Positions 55,974 through 63,778 of a stretch of DNA of 64,000 nucleotides are shown here, piece after piece. Numbering within the stretch: position 1 is the first letter of the stretch; each line of letters starts with the position of its first letter. The translations under genes and the position numbers were made by a program. The notes under the pieces were generated by a model. It was not told the DNA's origin and made no database searches. It saw only the letters and a list, made by a program, of their open reading frames with translations. The DNA lies in NCBI RefSeq assembly GCF_004405125.1, contig NZ_SORX01000006.1:124001-188000 (forward strand). Reading direction: 5' to 3'. This DNA is from Jeotgalibacillus salarius. Lineage in GTDB: Bacteria; Bacillota; Bacilli; Bacillales; Jeotgalibacillaceae.

Positions 55974-56004
55974 TCCCTGACGCTAACTGTCAGGGATGTT
56001 TTAT
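55974..56004 (+). terminator. terminator of the WYL gene
   Basis: TCCCTGAC / GTCAGGGA with a 7-base loop, then TGTTTTATT. Confidence 0.8.
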
Positions 56005-56040
56005 TATACTGGCTATATTAAGTGATTGGAGTGTGATTGG

Positions 56041-56673
56041 ATGCAAACGAAAAAAGCTTTTCTATATGTATTTAATACAATGTCAGACTGGGAATATGGA
56101 TATTTGATGGCTGAACTAAACTCAGGAAGGTATTTCAAAGAGGAATTAGCACCTTTAAAAGTAATAACAGTAGGAGCTAATAAAGAAATGGTTACCACTA
56201 TGGGAGGACTGAGTATAAAACCGGATATTTCTCTTGATGAATGTTCTTTTGAGAGTAAGGATCTTTTAATCCTGCCGGGAGGGACTACGTGGAGTGAAGA
56301 CATTCAACAGCCTATCTTAAAGAGAACCGGGCAGGCGCTAGAAAATGACACGATTGTTGCGGCAATTTGTGGTGCAGTTGAGGGCCTTGCGAATATGGGG
56401 TACTTAGATACAAGAAGTCATACAAGTAATAACTTAGAATATACCAGGATGGTATGTCCTAACTATAAAGGAGAAAAGTATTATGAAATGGGATCTGCGG
56501 TGTCTGATGAGAATTTAGTTACTGCATCAGGAATAGCTCCTCTGGAATTTGCGATGGAGGTACTGAAAAAATTAGAAGTATTTACACCTAATACATTACA
56601 TTCATGGTATAGCCTGAATAAAACGCATGAAGATGAACACTTTTTTCAGTTGATGAGTGCAATGAATAAATGA
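56041..56673 (+). CDS. DJ-1/PfpI-family protein
   Basis: 210 residues. Nucleophile Cys110 in VAAICGAVEGLA, the elbow of the family; upstream E-containing strand ILPGGTTWSE. Members are peptidases, glyoxalases or chaperones. ATG 56041 preferred over TTG 56026 because GGAG lies 9 bases upstream. Closed by a strong terminator. Confidence 0.85.
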   Translation: MQTKKAFLYVFNTMSDWEYGYLMAELNSGRYFKEELAPLKVITVGANKEMVTTMGGLSIKPDISLDECSFESKDLLILPGGTTWSEDIQQPILKRTGQALENDTIVAAICGAVEGLANMGYLDTRSHTSNNLEYTRMVCPNYKGEKYYEMGSAVSDENLVTASGIAPLEFAMEVLKKLEVFTPNTLHSWYSLNKTHEDEHFFQLMSAMNK

Positions 56674-56681
56674 AGTAACTG

Positions 56682-56731
56682 AAAAGCTCAATTTCTCTAT
56701 TTAGATTTGTAGAGAAGTTGAGCTTTTTAAA
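56682..56731. terminator. strong terminator shared by DJ-1 and GNAT genes
   Basis: AAAAGCTCAA, a paired TTCTCTA/TAGAGAA extension and TTGAGCTTTTT, T-run on plus and A-run on minus side. Confidence 0.85.
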
Positions 56732-56743
56732 ATGAAATAGTTG

Positions 56744-57298
56744 TCACTCATGTGCGGGATTCAACAAAGACCACCTGATATGGTCTTCCCAAGCCCCATC
56801 AACCTTCATCATCTTGTTTGTTATCCCTTCATTTACAAAACCCAGTCTTTTCAAGACATTGATTGATGAAGTATTTTTAGGCATTACCGGTGCTTCTATT
56901 CTATGTAAATAATATTCAGAGAACATCACATGTACCGCCTTCTTTAACGCCTCGCCCAAATACCCTTTTCCTGTTTCTGAAAAATCTAATTTATACCCTA
57001 GAATACAAGATTGCATAATACTACGAAGGATATTCTGAAAAGAAACACATCCAATTATATTTTCTTCGTCCCCTTTTTTAAATATCCAAAATTTTATCGA
57101 ACTACCTCTTTTGTAAGACTCAACGTCTTGCTCCAGTTGAAGTTTTTGACTCTTTAATGTGTAGAAGTCATCTTCTCTTTCTGCTTCCCACTCTTTTAAA
57201 AATTCTTTATTTCTTATGTAATAATCTAATACTAATTCTGCATCATTTGAATCCAGCTGTTTTAAGACAAGGCGATCAGTGCAATAGGTCTTATTCAA
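56744..57298 (-). CDS. GNAT acetyltransferase (RimJ/RimL type)
   Basis: 184 residues. Motif A-like region TGKGYLGEALKKAVHVMF, and C-terminal HRIEAPVMPKNTSSINVLKRLGF core. May acetylate protein N-termini or small amines. ATG at 57298; upstream ribosome site AAGGAAAG is moderate. Monocistronic. Confidence 0.85.
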   Translation of the reverse strand: MNKTYCTDRLVLKQLDSNDAELVLDYYIRNKEFLKEWEAEREDDFYTLKSQKLQLEQDVESYKRGSSIKFWIFKKGDEENIIGCVSFQNILRSIMQSCILGYKLDFSETGKGYLGEALKKAVHVMFSEYYLHRIEAPVMPKNTSSINVLKRLGFVNEGITNKMMKVDGAWEDHIRWSLLNPAHE

Positions 57299-57370
57299 TT
57301 ATGTTTCTTTCCTTTCATCATTAAAATAAAAACATCCAAATATACGTAAAACAATCACTGAAATACTCCC

Positions 57371-57420
57371 TGTGTCAGGTACAATTTCGGGAATTGTATT
57401 CAACGCAGAGTTTTGGTTTC
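57371..57420 (+). repeat. dispersed intergenic repeat, family B (weak copy 3)
   Basis: TTGTATTCAACGCAGAGTTT resembles the core TTGTGTTCAACACAGGGTT. Between a GNAT gene start and the end of the next LacI gene. Confidence 0.4.
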
Positions 57421-57440
57421 ATTCACAGCACGATCTATTT

Positions 57441-58415
57441 TCAAGTAGACTTCCTCTCAACCAGCGTATAAGGAAGTTCAACCGCATGTTCCTTTAGCAG
57501 GTTTCCATTGATTAATGAAATCACCGTTTTGACAGATCTGTAACCAAGGTCTCTGGCCGGCTGATCAATGGTTGTAATATCAAGTGCGTGTGCAATTGGC
57601 TGATTATCAAACCCAAGTACTGCAAGGTCTCCGGGTATATCAAGTCCAACCTTTGCTGCTGCAATCATGATACCCGCTGCGAGCTGGTCACTCCCTGTAA
57701 AGATCGCATCCGGACGGTCATCTGATTGTATGATCTGCTTCACGATCTCCTCGCCATCCAGTATTGAATGAGAGGTCGTGTAAACCCATTTCGCATCCAT
57801 ACCGTGATCCTCGAGTGCCTGTCTGCAGGCTTTTTCGCGATCGCGGGAAACAACCCCCGCCGGAGGAGCAATACAAATCGCAATTTTAGAATAGCCCTGA
57901 TTCACTAAATACTTCATGCCGTCATAGGCGCTATTATAGTGATTCATATAATTAGACGGCGCATTCGAATCAAGCTCATATTCATGACAAAGCACAACCG
58001 GTCCGTACTGAGTGATCGGCGATATTAAATCCCACGGTTGTATTAATTCAGAGATGACAATACCGTCAACCTGTTTTGTCTTCAGCATATTCAAATACTC
58101 CTGCTCTTTCTCAATGCTGTTTTCCCTCTGACACAAAATAAGATGATAATGCTCCTCTAATGCAGCTGTTGACATTCCTTCAATTAATTTACCAAAGAAA
58201 GGATGATCAATGATTGGCAATATCACAGCAAGCGCATTTGTCTTCTGCTTCTTAAGATTCACAGCAGACGCGTTCGGAATATAGTTAAGCCGCTTAATTG
58301 CTTCACGAACCGCCTGTCTCTTTTCCTCTGATACATATGGATGATTATTTAATACCCTGGATACAGTCGTCACAGTGACACCAGCTGCTGCAGCAATATC
58401 TTTAATAGTAGGCAA
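57441..58415 (-). CDS. LacI-family transcription regulator
   Basis: 324 residues. HTH IAAAAGVTVTTVSRVLNNHP and hinge YIPNASAVNLKKQK; C-terminal sugar-binding-like domain with FTGSDQLAAGIMIAA. No cognate transport or hydrolase operon lies beside it, so it may control distant genes or have lost its neighbours. No operator palindrome like that of the 24.5-kb LacI was seen. Confidence 0.9.
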   Translation of the reverse strand: MPTIKDIAAAAGVTVTTVSRVLNNHPYVSEEKRQAVREAIKRLNYIPNASAVNLKKQKTNALAVILPIIDHPFFGKLIEGMSTAALEEHYHLILCQRENSIEKEQEYLNMLKTKQVDGIVISELIQPWDLISPITQYGPVVLCHEYELDSNAPSNYMNHYNSAYDGMKYLVNQGYSKIAICIAPPAGVVSRDREKACRQALEDHGMDAKWVYTTSHSILDGEEIVKQIIQSDDRPDAIFTGSDQLAAGIMIAAAKVGLDIPGDLAVLGFDNQPIAHALDITTIDQPARDLGYRSVKTVISLINGNLLKEHAVELPYTLVERKST

Positions 58416-58552
58416 CTTTGTTTCCTCCAGTTTTTTCCCTTGTGTTGATTGTGAATAGACACCTGTGTCATTACTTTTGTGATTGATTTCATAGTAATAG
58501 TAGTACTTATTTTAAAGTGTTTCCTTTATCAGATGCAATCTCTCCACCATTT

Positions 58553-58610
58553 CGTTATATAAATGTATTAAATTGTGCGGAAGTTGTGTTCAACACAGGG
58601 TTCAGGTTGA
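58553..58610 (+). repeat. dispersed intergenic repeat, family B (copy 2)
   Basis: CGTTATATAAATG, then GAAGTTGTGTTCAACACAGG and GTTCAGG; compare 50539-50595. Confidence 0.5.
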
Positions 58611-58623
58611 TAGCAAGATGTTC

Positions 58624-58647
58624 CAAGGTTGAGCCGATCATGTGCGG
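58624..58647 (-). other. short relic shared with the GntP fragment
   Basis: CAAGGTTGAGCCGATCATGT followed by GCGG, nearly identical to 61684-61707 where it encodes HIIGSTL on the minus strand of a permease fragment. Here nothing follows it. Confidence 0.4.
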
Positions 58648-58697
58648 ACACAAGATACGAACTAACTCAGGCCGGAGTTAGCCAGCCTGATTGGAAG

Positions 58698-59120
58698 TTA
58701 CTCTACGAAATCCCATGCAGGATTCCATACAACCTCCCACAGATGACCATCTGGATCCTGGAAGTGACCGGAGTATCCTCCCCAAAACGTCTCATGGGCA
58801 GGATCAGTGATGTTAGCGCCAGCTCTTTTTGCTTTATCCATGACCTCATCAACTTCTGACTTACTATTTACATTGTGTCCAAGAGTAAACTCTGTAGGAC
58901 TCGGACTGCTGACACTAACTTTAGTTTCATGTGCAATATCTTTCCGATTCCATATAGCAAGTTTTAAACCAGGTTGCAATTCAAAAAATGCTACTGAACC
59001 GTGGTCAAACTCTGCACCTACAATACCATCAGTAGGAAACCCTAAGCCATCACGATAAAAATGTAAAGATTCTTCAAGATTATCTACTCCAATAGTAATG
59101 ACAGATACTCTTGGTTTCAT
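58698..59120 (-). CDS. VOC family protein (glyoxalase-like)
   Basis: 140 residues, two betaalphabetabetabeta modules. Motifs VITIGVDNLEESLHFYRDGLGF (core), DHGSVAFFEL and GGYSGHFQDPDGHLWEVVWNP. Not closely related to the 4.4/9.6 kb pair. Monocistronic, start ATG 59120 with GAGGTG seven or eight bases upstream. Confidence 0.87.
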   Translation of the reverse strand: MKPRVSVITIGVDNLEESLHFYRDGLGFPTDGIVGAEFDHGSVAFFELQPGLKLAIWNRKDIAHETKVSVSSPSPTEFTLGHNVNSKSEVDEVMDKAKRAGANITDPAHETFWGGYSGHFQDPDGHLWEVVWNPAWDFVE

Positions 59121-59191
59121 TTAAAATCACCTCTTATATGTAATGAGTATATTTTATCATTAAGCTTTACCTTCATTAAAATCTATTAAAT

Positions 59192-59250
59192 CTTCCCTGT
59201 CCTATACACACTTATGAATGTTAAGAATCGTTTTTAGGACAGGAAGGAAT
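59192..59250 (+). repeat. dispersed intergenic repeat, family A (copy 4), with hairpin ends
   Basis: ATGTTAAGAATCGTTTTTAG then GACAGGAAGGAAT. CTGTCCTA at the left pairs with TAGGACAG at the right, an arrangement seen only in this copy. Lies in the 223-base gap between a VOC gene and a small membrane gene. Confidence 0.6.
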
Positions 59251-59343
59251 TATTAAATTTATAGTTGTCACGGTAATTATCTTCTTTGAAGTATCTATTT
59301 ATACCCCCCAATATGTTTTCAGCATAGAGTTGTGGGTCAATTA

Positions 59344-59628
59344 TCAGCTTTGATGAATTCTTGTATGTAGCTTTTTGTTTTTAAAGAACCAATGAAATGC
59401 AAGAACAACTGGGGTAATGAGCGGAATAATAATAAATACAGAGACTGTAAAAGCTGTACTGAAAAATACATTTAGATCACTGCAGCCCGTACAAGCCACT
59501 TCTCTTAAGCCCCTATCACTGATGGCTGAAAAATAACCAACTAATCTTATGCCAAATAATAAAAACCATACAATCAAAATCGCAGATAAAATTAAAATCA
59601 GTTTTAACTTTAACTCTCGTTGAGTCAT
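59344..59628 (-). CDS. 94-residue two-TM membrane protein
   Basis: TM at about 9-30 and 55-77, with ACTGCSD loop between, where two Cys could pair outside the cell. GGAGG seven bases before ATG 59628; a longer frame to 59769 has no ribosome site and overlaps the next gene. Unknown function. Confidence 0.65.
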   Translation of the reverse strand: MTQRELKLKLILILSAILIVWFLLFGIRLVGYFSAISDRGLREVACTGCSDLNVFFSTAFTVSVFIIIPLITPVVLAFHWFFKNKKLHTRIHQS

Positions 59629-59674
59629 TTCCACCCTCCTTCTCCCTACCACTTCATCAGTTTCTTGTAATGTT

Positions 59675-60103
59675 TCAGTCTGCGAATACATGTTCAGGCA
59701 GATCCTGCTTAACAACCCTTTTAACAAACTCAATTCTCTTACTTGGCAGTATGCTCTTTTGATAAACATCTGTTTTCAGAATCACAAATTCCAATTCAAG
59801 ATGTTCCGTGTAGGCGTACATGCCACTGGCGAACCGTTTTGTATATTTAATGATGTGCTCATAGTTTTTCTGTTCATCTTCAATTAGATAGATGTAATTG
59901 AACAATTCTTTTTGCGAATCAGTATAAGTAACAAGGTAGCCCAACACCTCTCTTGATCGCCCATCCCAGTATTCATCAAAGTTATCACCGTTATTAATCC
60001 CCATTATAAAAAAGAATTCTAAATTCGAAGTCCGCATGAACCGTGTAAAATCGTAAGTTTCAAAATCATTTCTTTTTAACTTTTCAAATTCTTTATCAAA
60101 CAA
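59675..60103 (-). CDS. 142-residue soluble protein of unknown function
   Basis: Starts TTG with AGGGGAG six bases upstream. Aromatic and acidic, with motifs FFFIMGINNGDNFDEYWDG and YTEHLELEFVILKTD. No membrane segment. Co-directional with the membrane gene at 59344, 46 bases apart. No family recognised. Confidence 0.65.
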   Translation of the reverse strand: MFDKEFEKLKRNDFETYDFTRFMRTSNLEFFFIMGINNGDNFDEYWDGRSREVLGYLVTYTDSQKELFNYIYLIEDEQKNYEHIIKYTKRFASGMYAYTEHLELEFVILKTDVYQKSILPSKRIEFVKRVVKQDLPEHVFAD

Positions 60104-60139
60104 ACATAACTCCCCTTCTCGATTTAATGACTGAGCAAC

Positions 60140-60364
60140 TTATATTAAGAACCAGATAAATATACTTAATACGATAAGTGTTATACCCACCCATGTTTTA
60201 TAAAACTGAAGAATATATCCTGCAACGATGCCCACAATCGCAAGCCATTTAAAATCATAATAATTCCCGTAATTTTCAGCGATGTAGCCGACTCAGGTAC
60301 TGAAGGTCAGAAATAGTATGAGGAAAGGAACGATGATAATGGCACCGATTTTCAAAGCTTTCAT
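60140..60364 (-). pseudogene. broken small membrane protein, paralogue 2
   Basis: ATG 60364 with AAAGGAG seven bases upstream. MKALKIGAIIIVPFLILFL is one helix; then TGA at 60293-60295, after which VGYIAENYGNYYDFKWLAIV and a second and third helix run to a stop at 60140. Compare the relic at 31049-31240. Intact length would be 74 residues. Confidence 0.75.
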
Positions 60365-60427
60365 TCAGCCGCTCCTTTCAAAGTTACCAATCGTTATTGT
60401 TAAAAAGATACACAAAACCGAGCTACC

Positions 60428-61246
60428 TTAACGTGCACCTTTCACCATCTCATAAAACTCCGGAACCTGCTTTGCCAGCACGGCTTCATCCGATCGCCAT
60501 TCAAAAGCAGGGCCAACTCCACCGTATTCTAATGCAGCTACCCACGGTTCCTGCCATTCACCATTTTTAATTTTCTTTAATACCCAGAATGCCAGCTCCC
60601 AATCCTCTTCTGTCATAGGCATACTGTCACGTAACCTACCTTTAGAGTCCGGCTGGATACCTGTAATATGCAATTCTTTCAATTGATCAACAGGTAATCT
60701 TGATATGTATTCCTTCACATCAAAACCAAGACTTTTTGAACTCATCTGAGCATGAGCTGTATCAAGTAGAAATCCACATCCAGTTTTCTTCACAATGTTT
60801 GAAAGCACTTCAGGATCAATCGCTGCCTTCATCATATTTTCACCCTGACCTCTGCAGATGACGTTCTCTATGATGACTTTTTCAGCACCAATCTCTCCAT
60901 CAAGAATTTCAATATCCCGAAGTATGGCATCAGTCATTTCACTGATGTGGGAGGGCTGGCTCGTTTCAACATCATATTCAGGGTAGTGCTTTGCCATAGC
61001 TACAGCATGAACATTGATATAGGGAGTCTGAGTCTGGCTTTGCAGGTCTCTGATCAGTCCCCAATCAATATTCTTCATTTGGTCGTTTCCTGCTTTTAAG
61101 CCAAAATGGATGTAGCTTGGCTTTATTTCTGTCCCGTCCTGGATTAGTTCCATGCTGAAATCTGGGCATTTGAACAGGTCGATTTCTATCGCTGAACTGC
61201 TCAGTAATTTCTTCGCTTCAACTGAATAATTTACGGCAACCTTCAT
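60428..61246 (-). CDS. DUF692/MNIO-like TIM-barrel protein, copy 1 (intact)
   Basis: 272 residues. Signature blocks fit DUF692, whose members (MbnB, TglH, ChrH) carry two or three irons and modify cysteines of small peptides: SYIHFGLKAG, INVHAVAMA, VIIENVICRGQ, GFLLDTAHAQM, LKELHITG and, at the C-end, AALEYGG. The His, Glu and Asp residues in these blocks are the likely iron ligands. GAGGTG five bases before ATG 61246. Neighbours are not a known peptide precursor or partner, so the substrate is unknown. A truncated second copy lies at 62880. The alternative is a plain AP_endonuc_2 sugar isomerase. Confidence 0.75.
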   Translation of the reverse strand: MKVAVNYSVEAKKLLSSSAIEIDLFKCPDFSMELIQDGTEIKPSYIHFGLKAGNDQMKNIDWGLIRDLQSQTQTPYINVHAVAMAKHYPEYDVETSQPSHISEMTDAILRDIEILDGEIGAEKVIIENVICRGQGENMMKAAIDPEVLSNIVKKTGCGFLLDTAHAQMSSKSLGFDVKEYISRLPVDQLKELHITGIQPDSKGRLRDSMPMTEEDWELAFWVLKKIKNGEWQEPWVAALEYGGVGPAFEWRSDEAVLAKQVPEFYEMVKGAR

Positions 61247-61433
61247 TTGAACACCTCGCATAATAATATTTTTATATGTAAAGGATTAAAGTTATACGTT
61301 TTAAATGAATCATCATAGCTTACTTTAGTCCATTCACTTAAGTTGTTAGTACCAATTATTTCAAATAGCAGAATCAGATACAACGTATTTATAGAAAATT
61401 CTTACTATATTATATTAATTACATTTGAATAAC

Positions 61434-61468
61434 CGTAAAAAAGAACCTCCCTATCCCCAGGAGGTTTC
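61434..61468 (-). terminator. terminator after the GntP-like fragment
   Basis: AACCTCC / GGAGGTT with T-run on the minus strand. Confidence 0.75.
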
Positions 61469-61486
61469 TCTCATCAAATATTCTTA

Positions 61487-61708
61487 AATCCCTGGCAACA
61501 CACCAAAAAACAAGCTCAATACATAGACCATTCCTAAAGCAGTTAGTCCAGCTAAGAATCCACCAACTGTCCATGCCTTCAGCGTCTGAGGAATGGTCAG
61601 CTTACCAAATTTATTCACAACCCAGAAGCCTAAGTCGTTTGGCAGTGAGAGTCCGATTGCGACATCATAGATAGTAAAGTATTGCAAGGTTGAGCCGATA
61701 ATGTGCGG
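61487..61708 (-). pseudogene. 3' fragment of a GntP-family permease
   Basis: Reads PHIIGSTLQYFTIYDVAIG, then LPNDLGFWVVNKFGKLTIPQ, TLKAWTVGGFLAGLTALGM and a final helix to a stop. The NDxGFW and LTxPQTLKxWT motifs are typical of the end of gluconate/H+ symporters. About 370 N-terminal codons are gone. The terminator remains. Confidence 0.75.
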
Positions 61709-61940
61709 TGTACCTCATCTGTTTTATGTTCACTATTTCAATTAATACACTAGTGTAGAGTGCCACAGACATATCTGACACAAGAAAAGTAGTAAAAGAA
61801 TGTAAAAATTTAAAAAAGTCAGAGCAATCGCCCTGACTTTAGGAGGGGTATAACTCAGCAGACAGGTCCAGTCTACAGTGAAGTTGTCTGCGTCAATAAC
61901 AATTTCTCCAATTGCTAAATCAAATATTCAATAAGCAAAA
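61709..61940. other. gap with two hairpins
   Basis: AAAGTCAG/CTGACTTT (61815-61840), directly followed by AGGAGGGGTATAA, and GCAGACA/TGTCTGC (about 61857-61891). The AGGAGGGGTA block recurs after another hairpin at 62597. No ORF with that ribosome-like site was found. Confidence 0.4.
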
Positions 61941-62387
61941 TTATTTTTCATCTTTTTCATATGGAAATAATTCGTTGGAGGATTCTACCTGCAATTGTCC
62001 TGTTGAGTTTGTTGTTTGTTTTTCAGAATTACTCTTCACTTTTTCATGATCCAAACTTCGTGCAACAGATTGGTGGAAAAAGTACTCAAATACGGTCAGT
62101 GATATAGCTGAAATGCTCGTAGCAATAAAAACATCATCTCCAACAGTCAAAGCATCCGTCATAAAATAAATGACCGCAAAAGACATGATGAAATCAGCAG
62201 TAGTCGCTACAACATTGTTCGATTTAGACAAAATTAATAAATCGCCAATGACATATGCTGCTGCAGTTAAAACGATAGTGATCCACAAGATATTCTGAAA
62301 CGATACATCAAAACCAGCACCTAGGATAATACCTAAAACGAGTAAGGTAGCAATAAACTTAAGGGCAAATAATTTTAAATGTGTCAT
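61941..62387 (-). CDS. DUF2512 (YndM-like) four-TM membrane protein
   Basis: 148 residues. Four helices in the first 105 residues (LKFIATLLVLGIILGAGF; ILWITIVLTAAAYVIGDLL; FIMSFAVIYFMT; FIATSISAISLTVFEYFF), then a polar tail (SLDHEKVKSNSEKQTT). Family of unknown function in Bacillales. GGAGGTG six bases before ATG 62387. Confidence 0.82.
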   Translation of the reverse strand: MTHLKLFALKFIATLLVLGIILGAGFDVSFQNILWITIVLTAAAYVIGDLLILSKSNNVVATTADFIMSFAVIYFMTDALTVGDDVFIATSISAISLTVFEYFFHQSVARSLDHEKVKSNSEKQTTNSTGQLQVESSNELFPYEKDEK

Positions 62388-62514
62388 TATAAACACCTCC
62401 AATCAATATTAGGTTCTCCATTTGATTGAGTTTTAACCAAAAAATTAATGAAATTTAAATTGGATAATGAATGCTTTGTAATGACTCTTTCCGAAAAAAC
62501 CACGTCGTAAAGGT

Positions 62515-62546
62515 ATTTCAATCCACGCACTCAAGGAGAGTGCGCC
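62515..62546. CRISPR. solitary type I-C-like CRISPR repeat (relic)
   Basis: 32 bases; on the minus strand GCACTC-TCCTTGAGTGCG is the palindromic core and TGGATTGAAAT the end, the hallmark of type I-C repeats in Bacillales. The first bases read GG where GTC is usual. Only one repeat is present; 34 bases further nothing similar was found, and no cas gene is nearby. Confidence 0.7.
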
Positions 62547-62592
62547 AGCGATTTTCAGCATAAAGAAAGGAAAATATACGCATAAAATCGCT
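62547..62592. repeat. inverted repeat next to the CRISPR relic
   Basis: AGCGATTTT / AAAATCGCT with a 28-base loop, directly beside the CRISPR-like repeat and followed by AAGGAGGGGTAATATAA. Confidence 0.5.
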
Positions 62593-62754
62593 CTTAAGGA
62601 GGGGTAATATAATTTAAAGAGCTTTTAACGCAACTTCCCTCTCGAAAACATTTAAAATAAGGTGCGAATACAATTGTATATTTATGTTAGCTATAGGTTC
62701 GCACTAATAAACTTCAATCTGTTACACCTTGTCTTCTTCTACAGATATGTCTAA

Positions 62755-62805
62755 AAACCACTCCCTGTCCTAAACACGATTCTGACAATTCAAGTCAATT
62801 GTATA
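62755..62805 (-). repeat. dispersed intergenic repeat, family A (copy 5, inverted)
   Basis: On the minus strand TATACAATTGACTTGAATTG then TCAGAATCGTGTTTAGGACA and GGG. Confidence 0.55.
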
Positions 62806-62879
62806 AGTGAAAGTAAGAAGTGAGTAATGAAAGTATCTTAGTGTGGTTATGTTGAATAGTTATTTGTAAGTGTAAATAT

Positions 62880-63590
62880 TCATAAATGTGTGGCGGACAG
62901 GGAGTTGTGGATTATTTTCTCTAATGTCCATGATGCCAGTGCCCAATCATCATCTGTCATCGGCAAACTGTCTCTTAACCGACCATTATTGTCGGGTTTA
63001 ATACCCGTAATAGGTAGTTCTTTCAAATGATCAACAGGAAGTCTTGAAATATACTCTTTCACACCAAAACCAAGACTCTTTGAACTCATTTGAGCGTGGG
63101 CAGTATCAAGCAGAAAGCCGCAGCCCGTTTTTTCTATAATTCGTGAAAGCACTTCAGGATCAATCGCTGCACGCATCATGTATTCACCCTGTCCCCTGTA
63201 AATAACATTCTCCACGATGACCTTTTCCGCCCCAATTTCCCTATCAAGAATTTCAATATCCCGAAGAATCGCATCCGTCATTTCATTAATGTGGGAGGGC
63301 TGGCTCGTTTCAACATCATATTCAGGGTAGTGCTTTGCCATAGCTACAGCATGAACATTAATATAGGGAGTCTCAGTTTGACTTTGCAGTTCTCTGATCA
63401 GTCCCCAGTCAACATTCTTCATTTGGCCGTTCTCTGCATTTAATCCAAAGTGAATGTAACTTGGTATCATCTCTTTGGCATCCTGAATAAGTTCCGTGCT
63501 GAAATCAGGGCATTTGAACAGATCAATGTCTATGAGTGAATTGGTTAATAAATTCCTAGCTTCAACTGAATAATTTACGGCAACTTTCAT
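62880..63590 (-). pseudogene. DUF692/MNIO-like protein, copy 2 (C-terminally truncated)
   Basis: 236 codons. Same start, ribosome site (GAGGTG) and upstream stretch as copy 1, and most residues match, including YIHFGLNA, INVHAVAMAKHYPEYDVE, GFLLDTAHAQMSSKSLGF. It ends in a foreign tail (HNSLSATHL) where copy 1 continues with WQEPWVAALEYGG, so the last 40 residues with the conserved Glu are missing. ELHITG became ELPITG, which loses another probable iron ligand. Confidence 0.8.
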
Positions 63591-63778
63591 TTGGACACCT
63601 CGTTTATAAATTTCGTTTCATTTAATCCTCAAATAAAAGCAGGATAAAAAATAACATTTATTCCTTATTAAATCCTACTTTAGTATAGATCTATGTTAAA
63701 ATCTGATTATTACCAATTTACTAATAAATATTAAGATTGTAAATGAATACCACTAAAAACCGTATAGGAGGAACCACC

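Noticed and set aside
57441-58415. LacI regulator of the GH32 operon
   Set aside because: About 12 kb away, separate YesMN and cre control are present, and no matching operator was found near 45250.
59675-60364. Partner or precursor for the DUF692-like enzyme
   Set aside because: The 142-residue protein has no Cys-rich core and the membrane gene is broken; no leader-core pattern seen.
62515-62592. Functional CRISPR array
   Set aside because: Only one repeat and no cas genes within the window.
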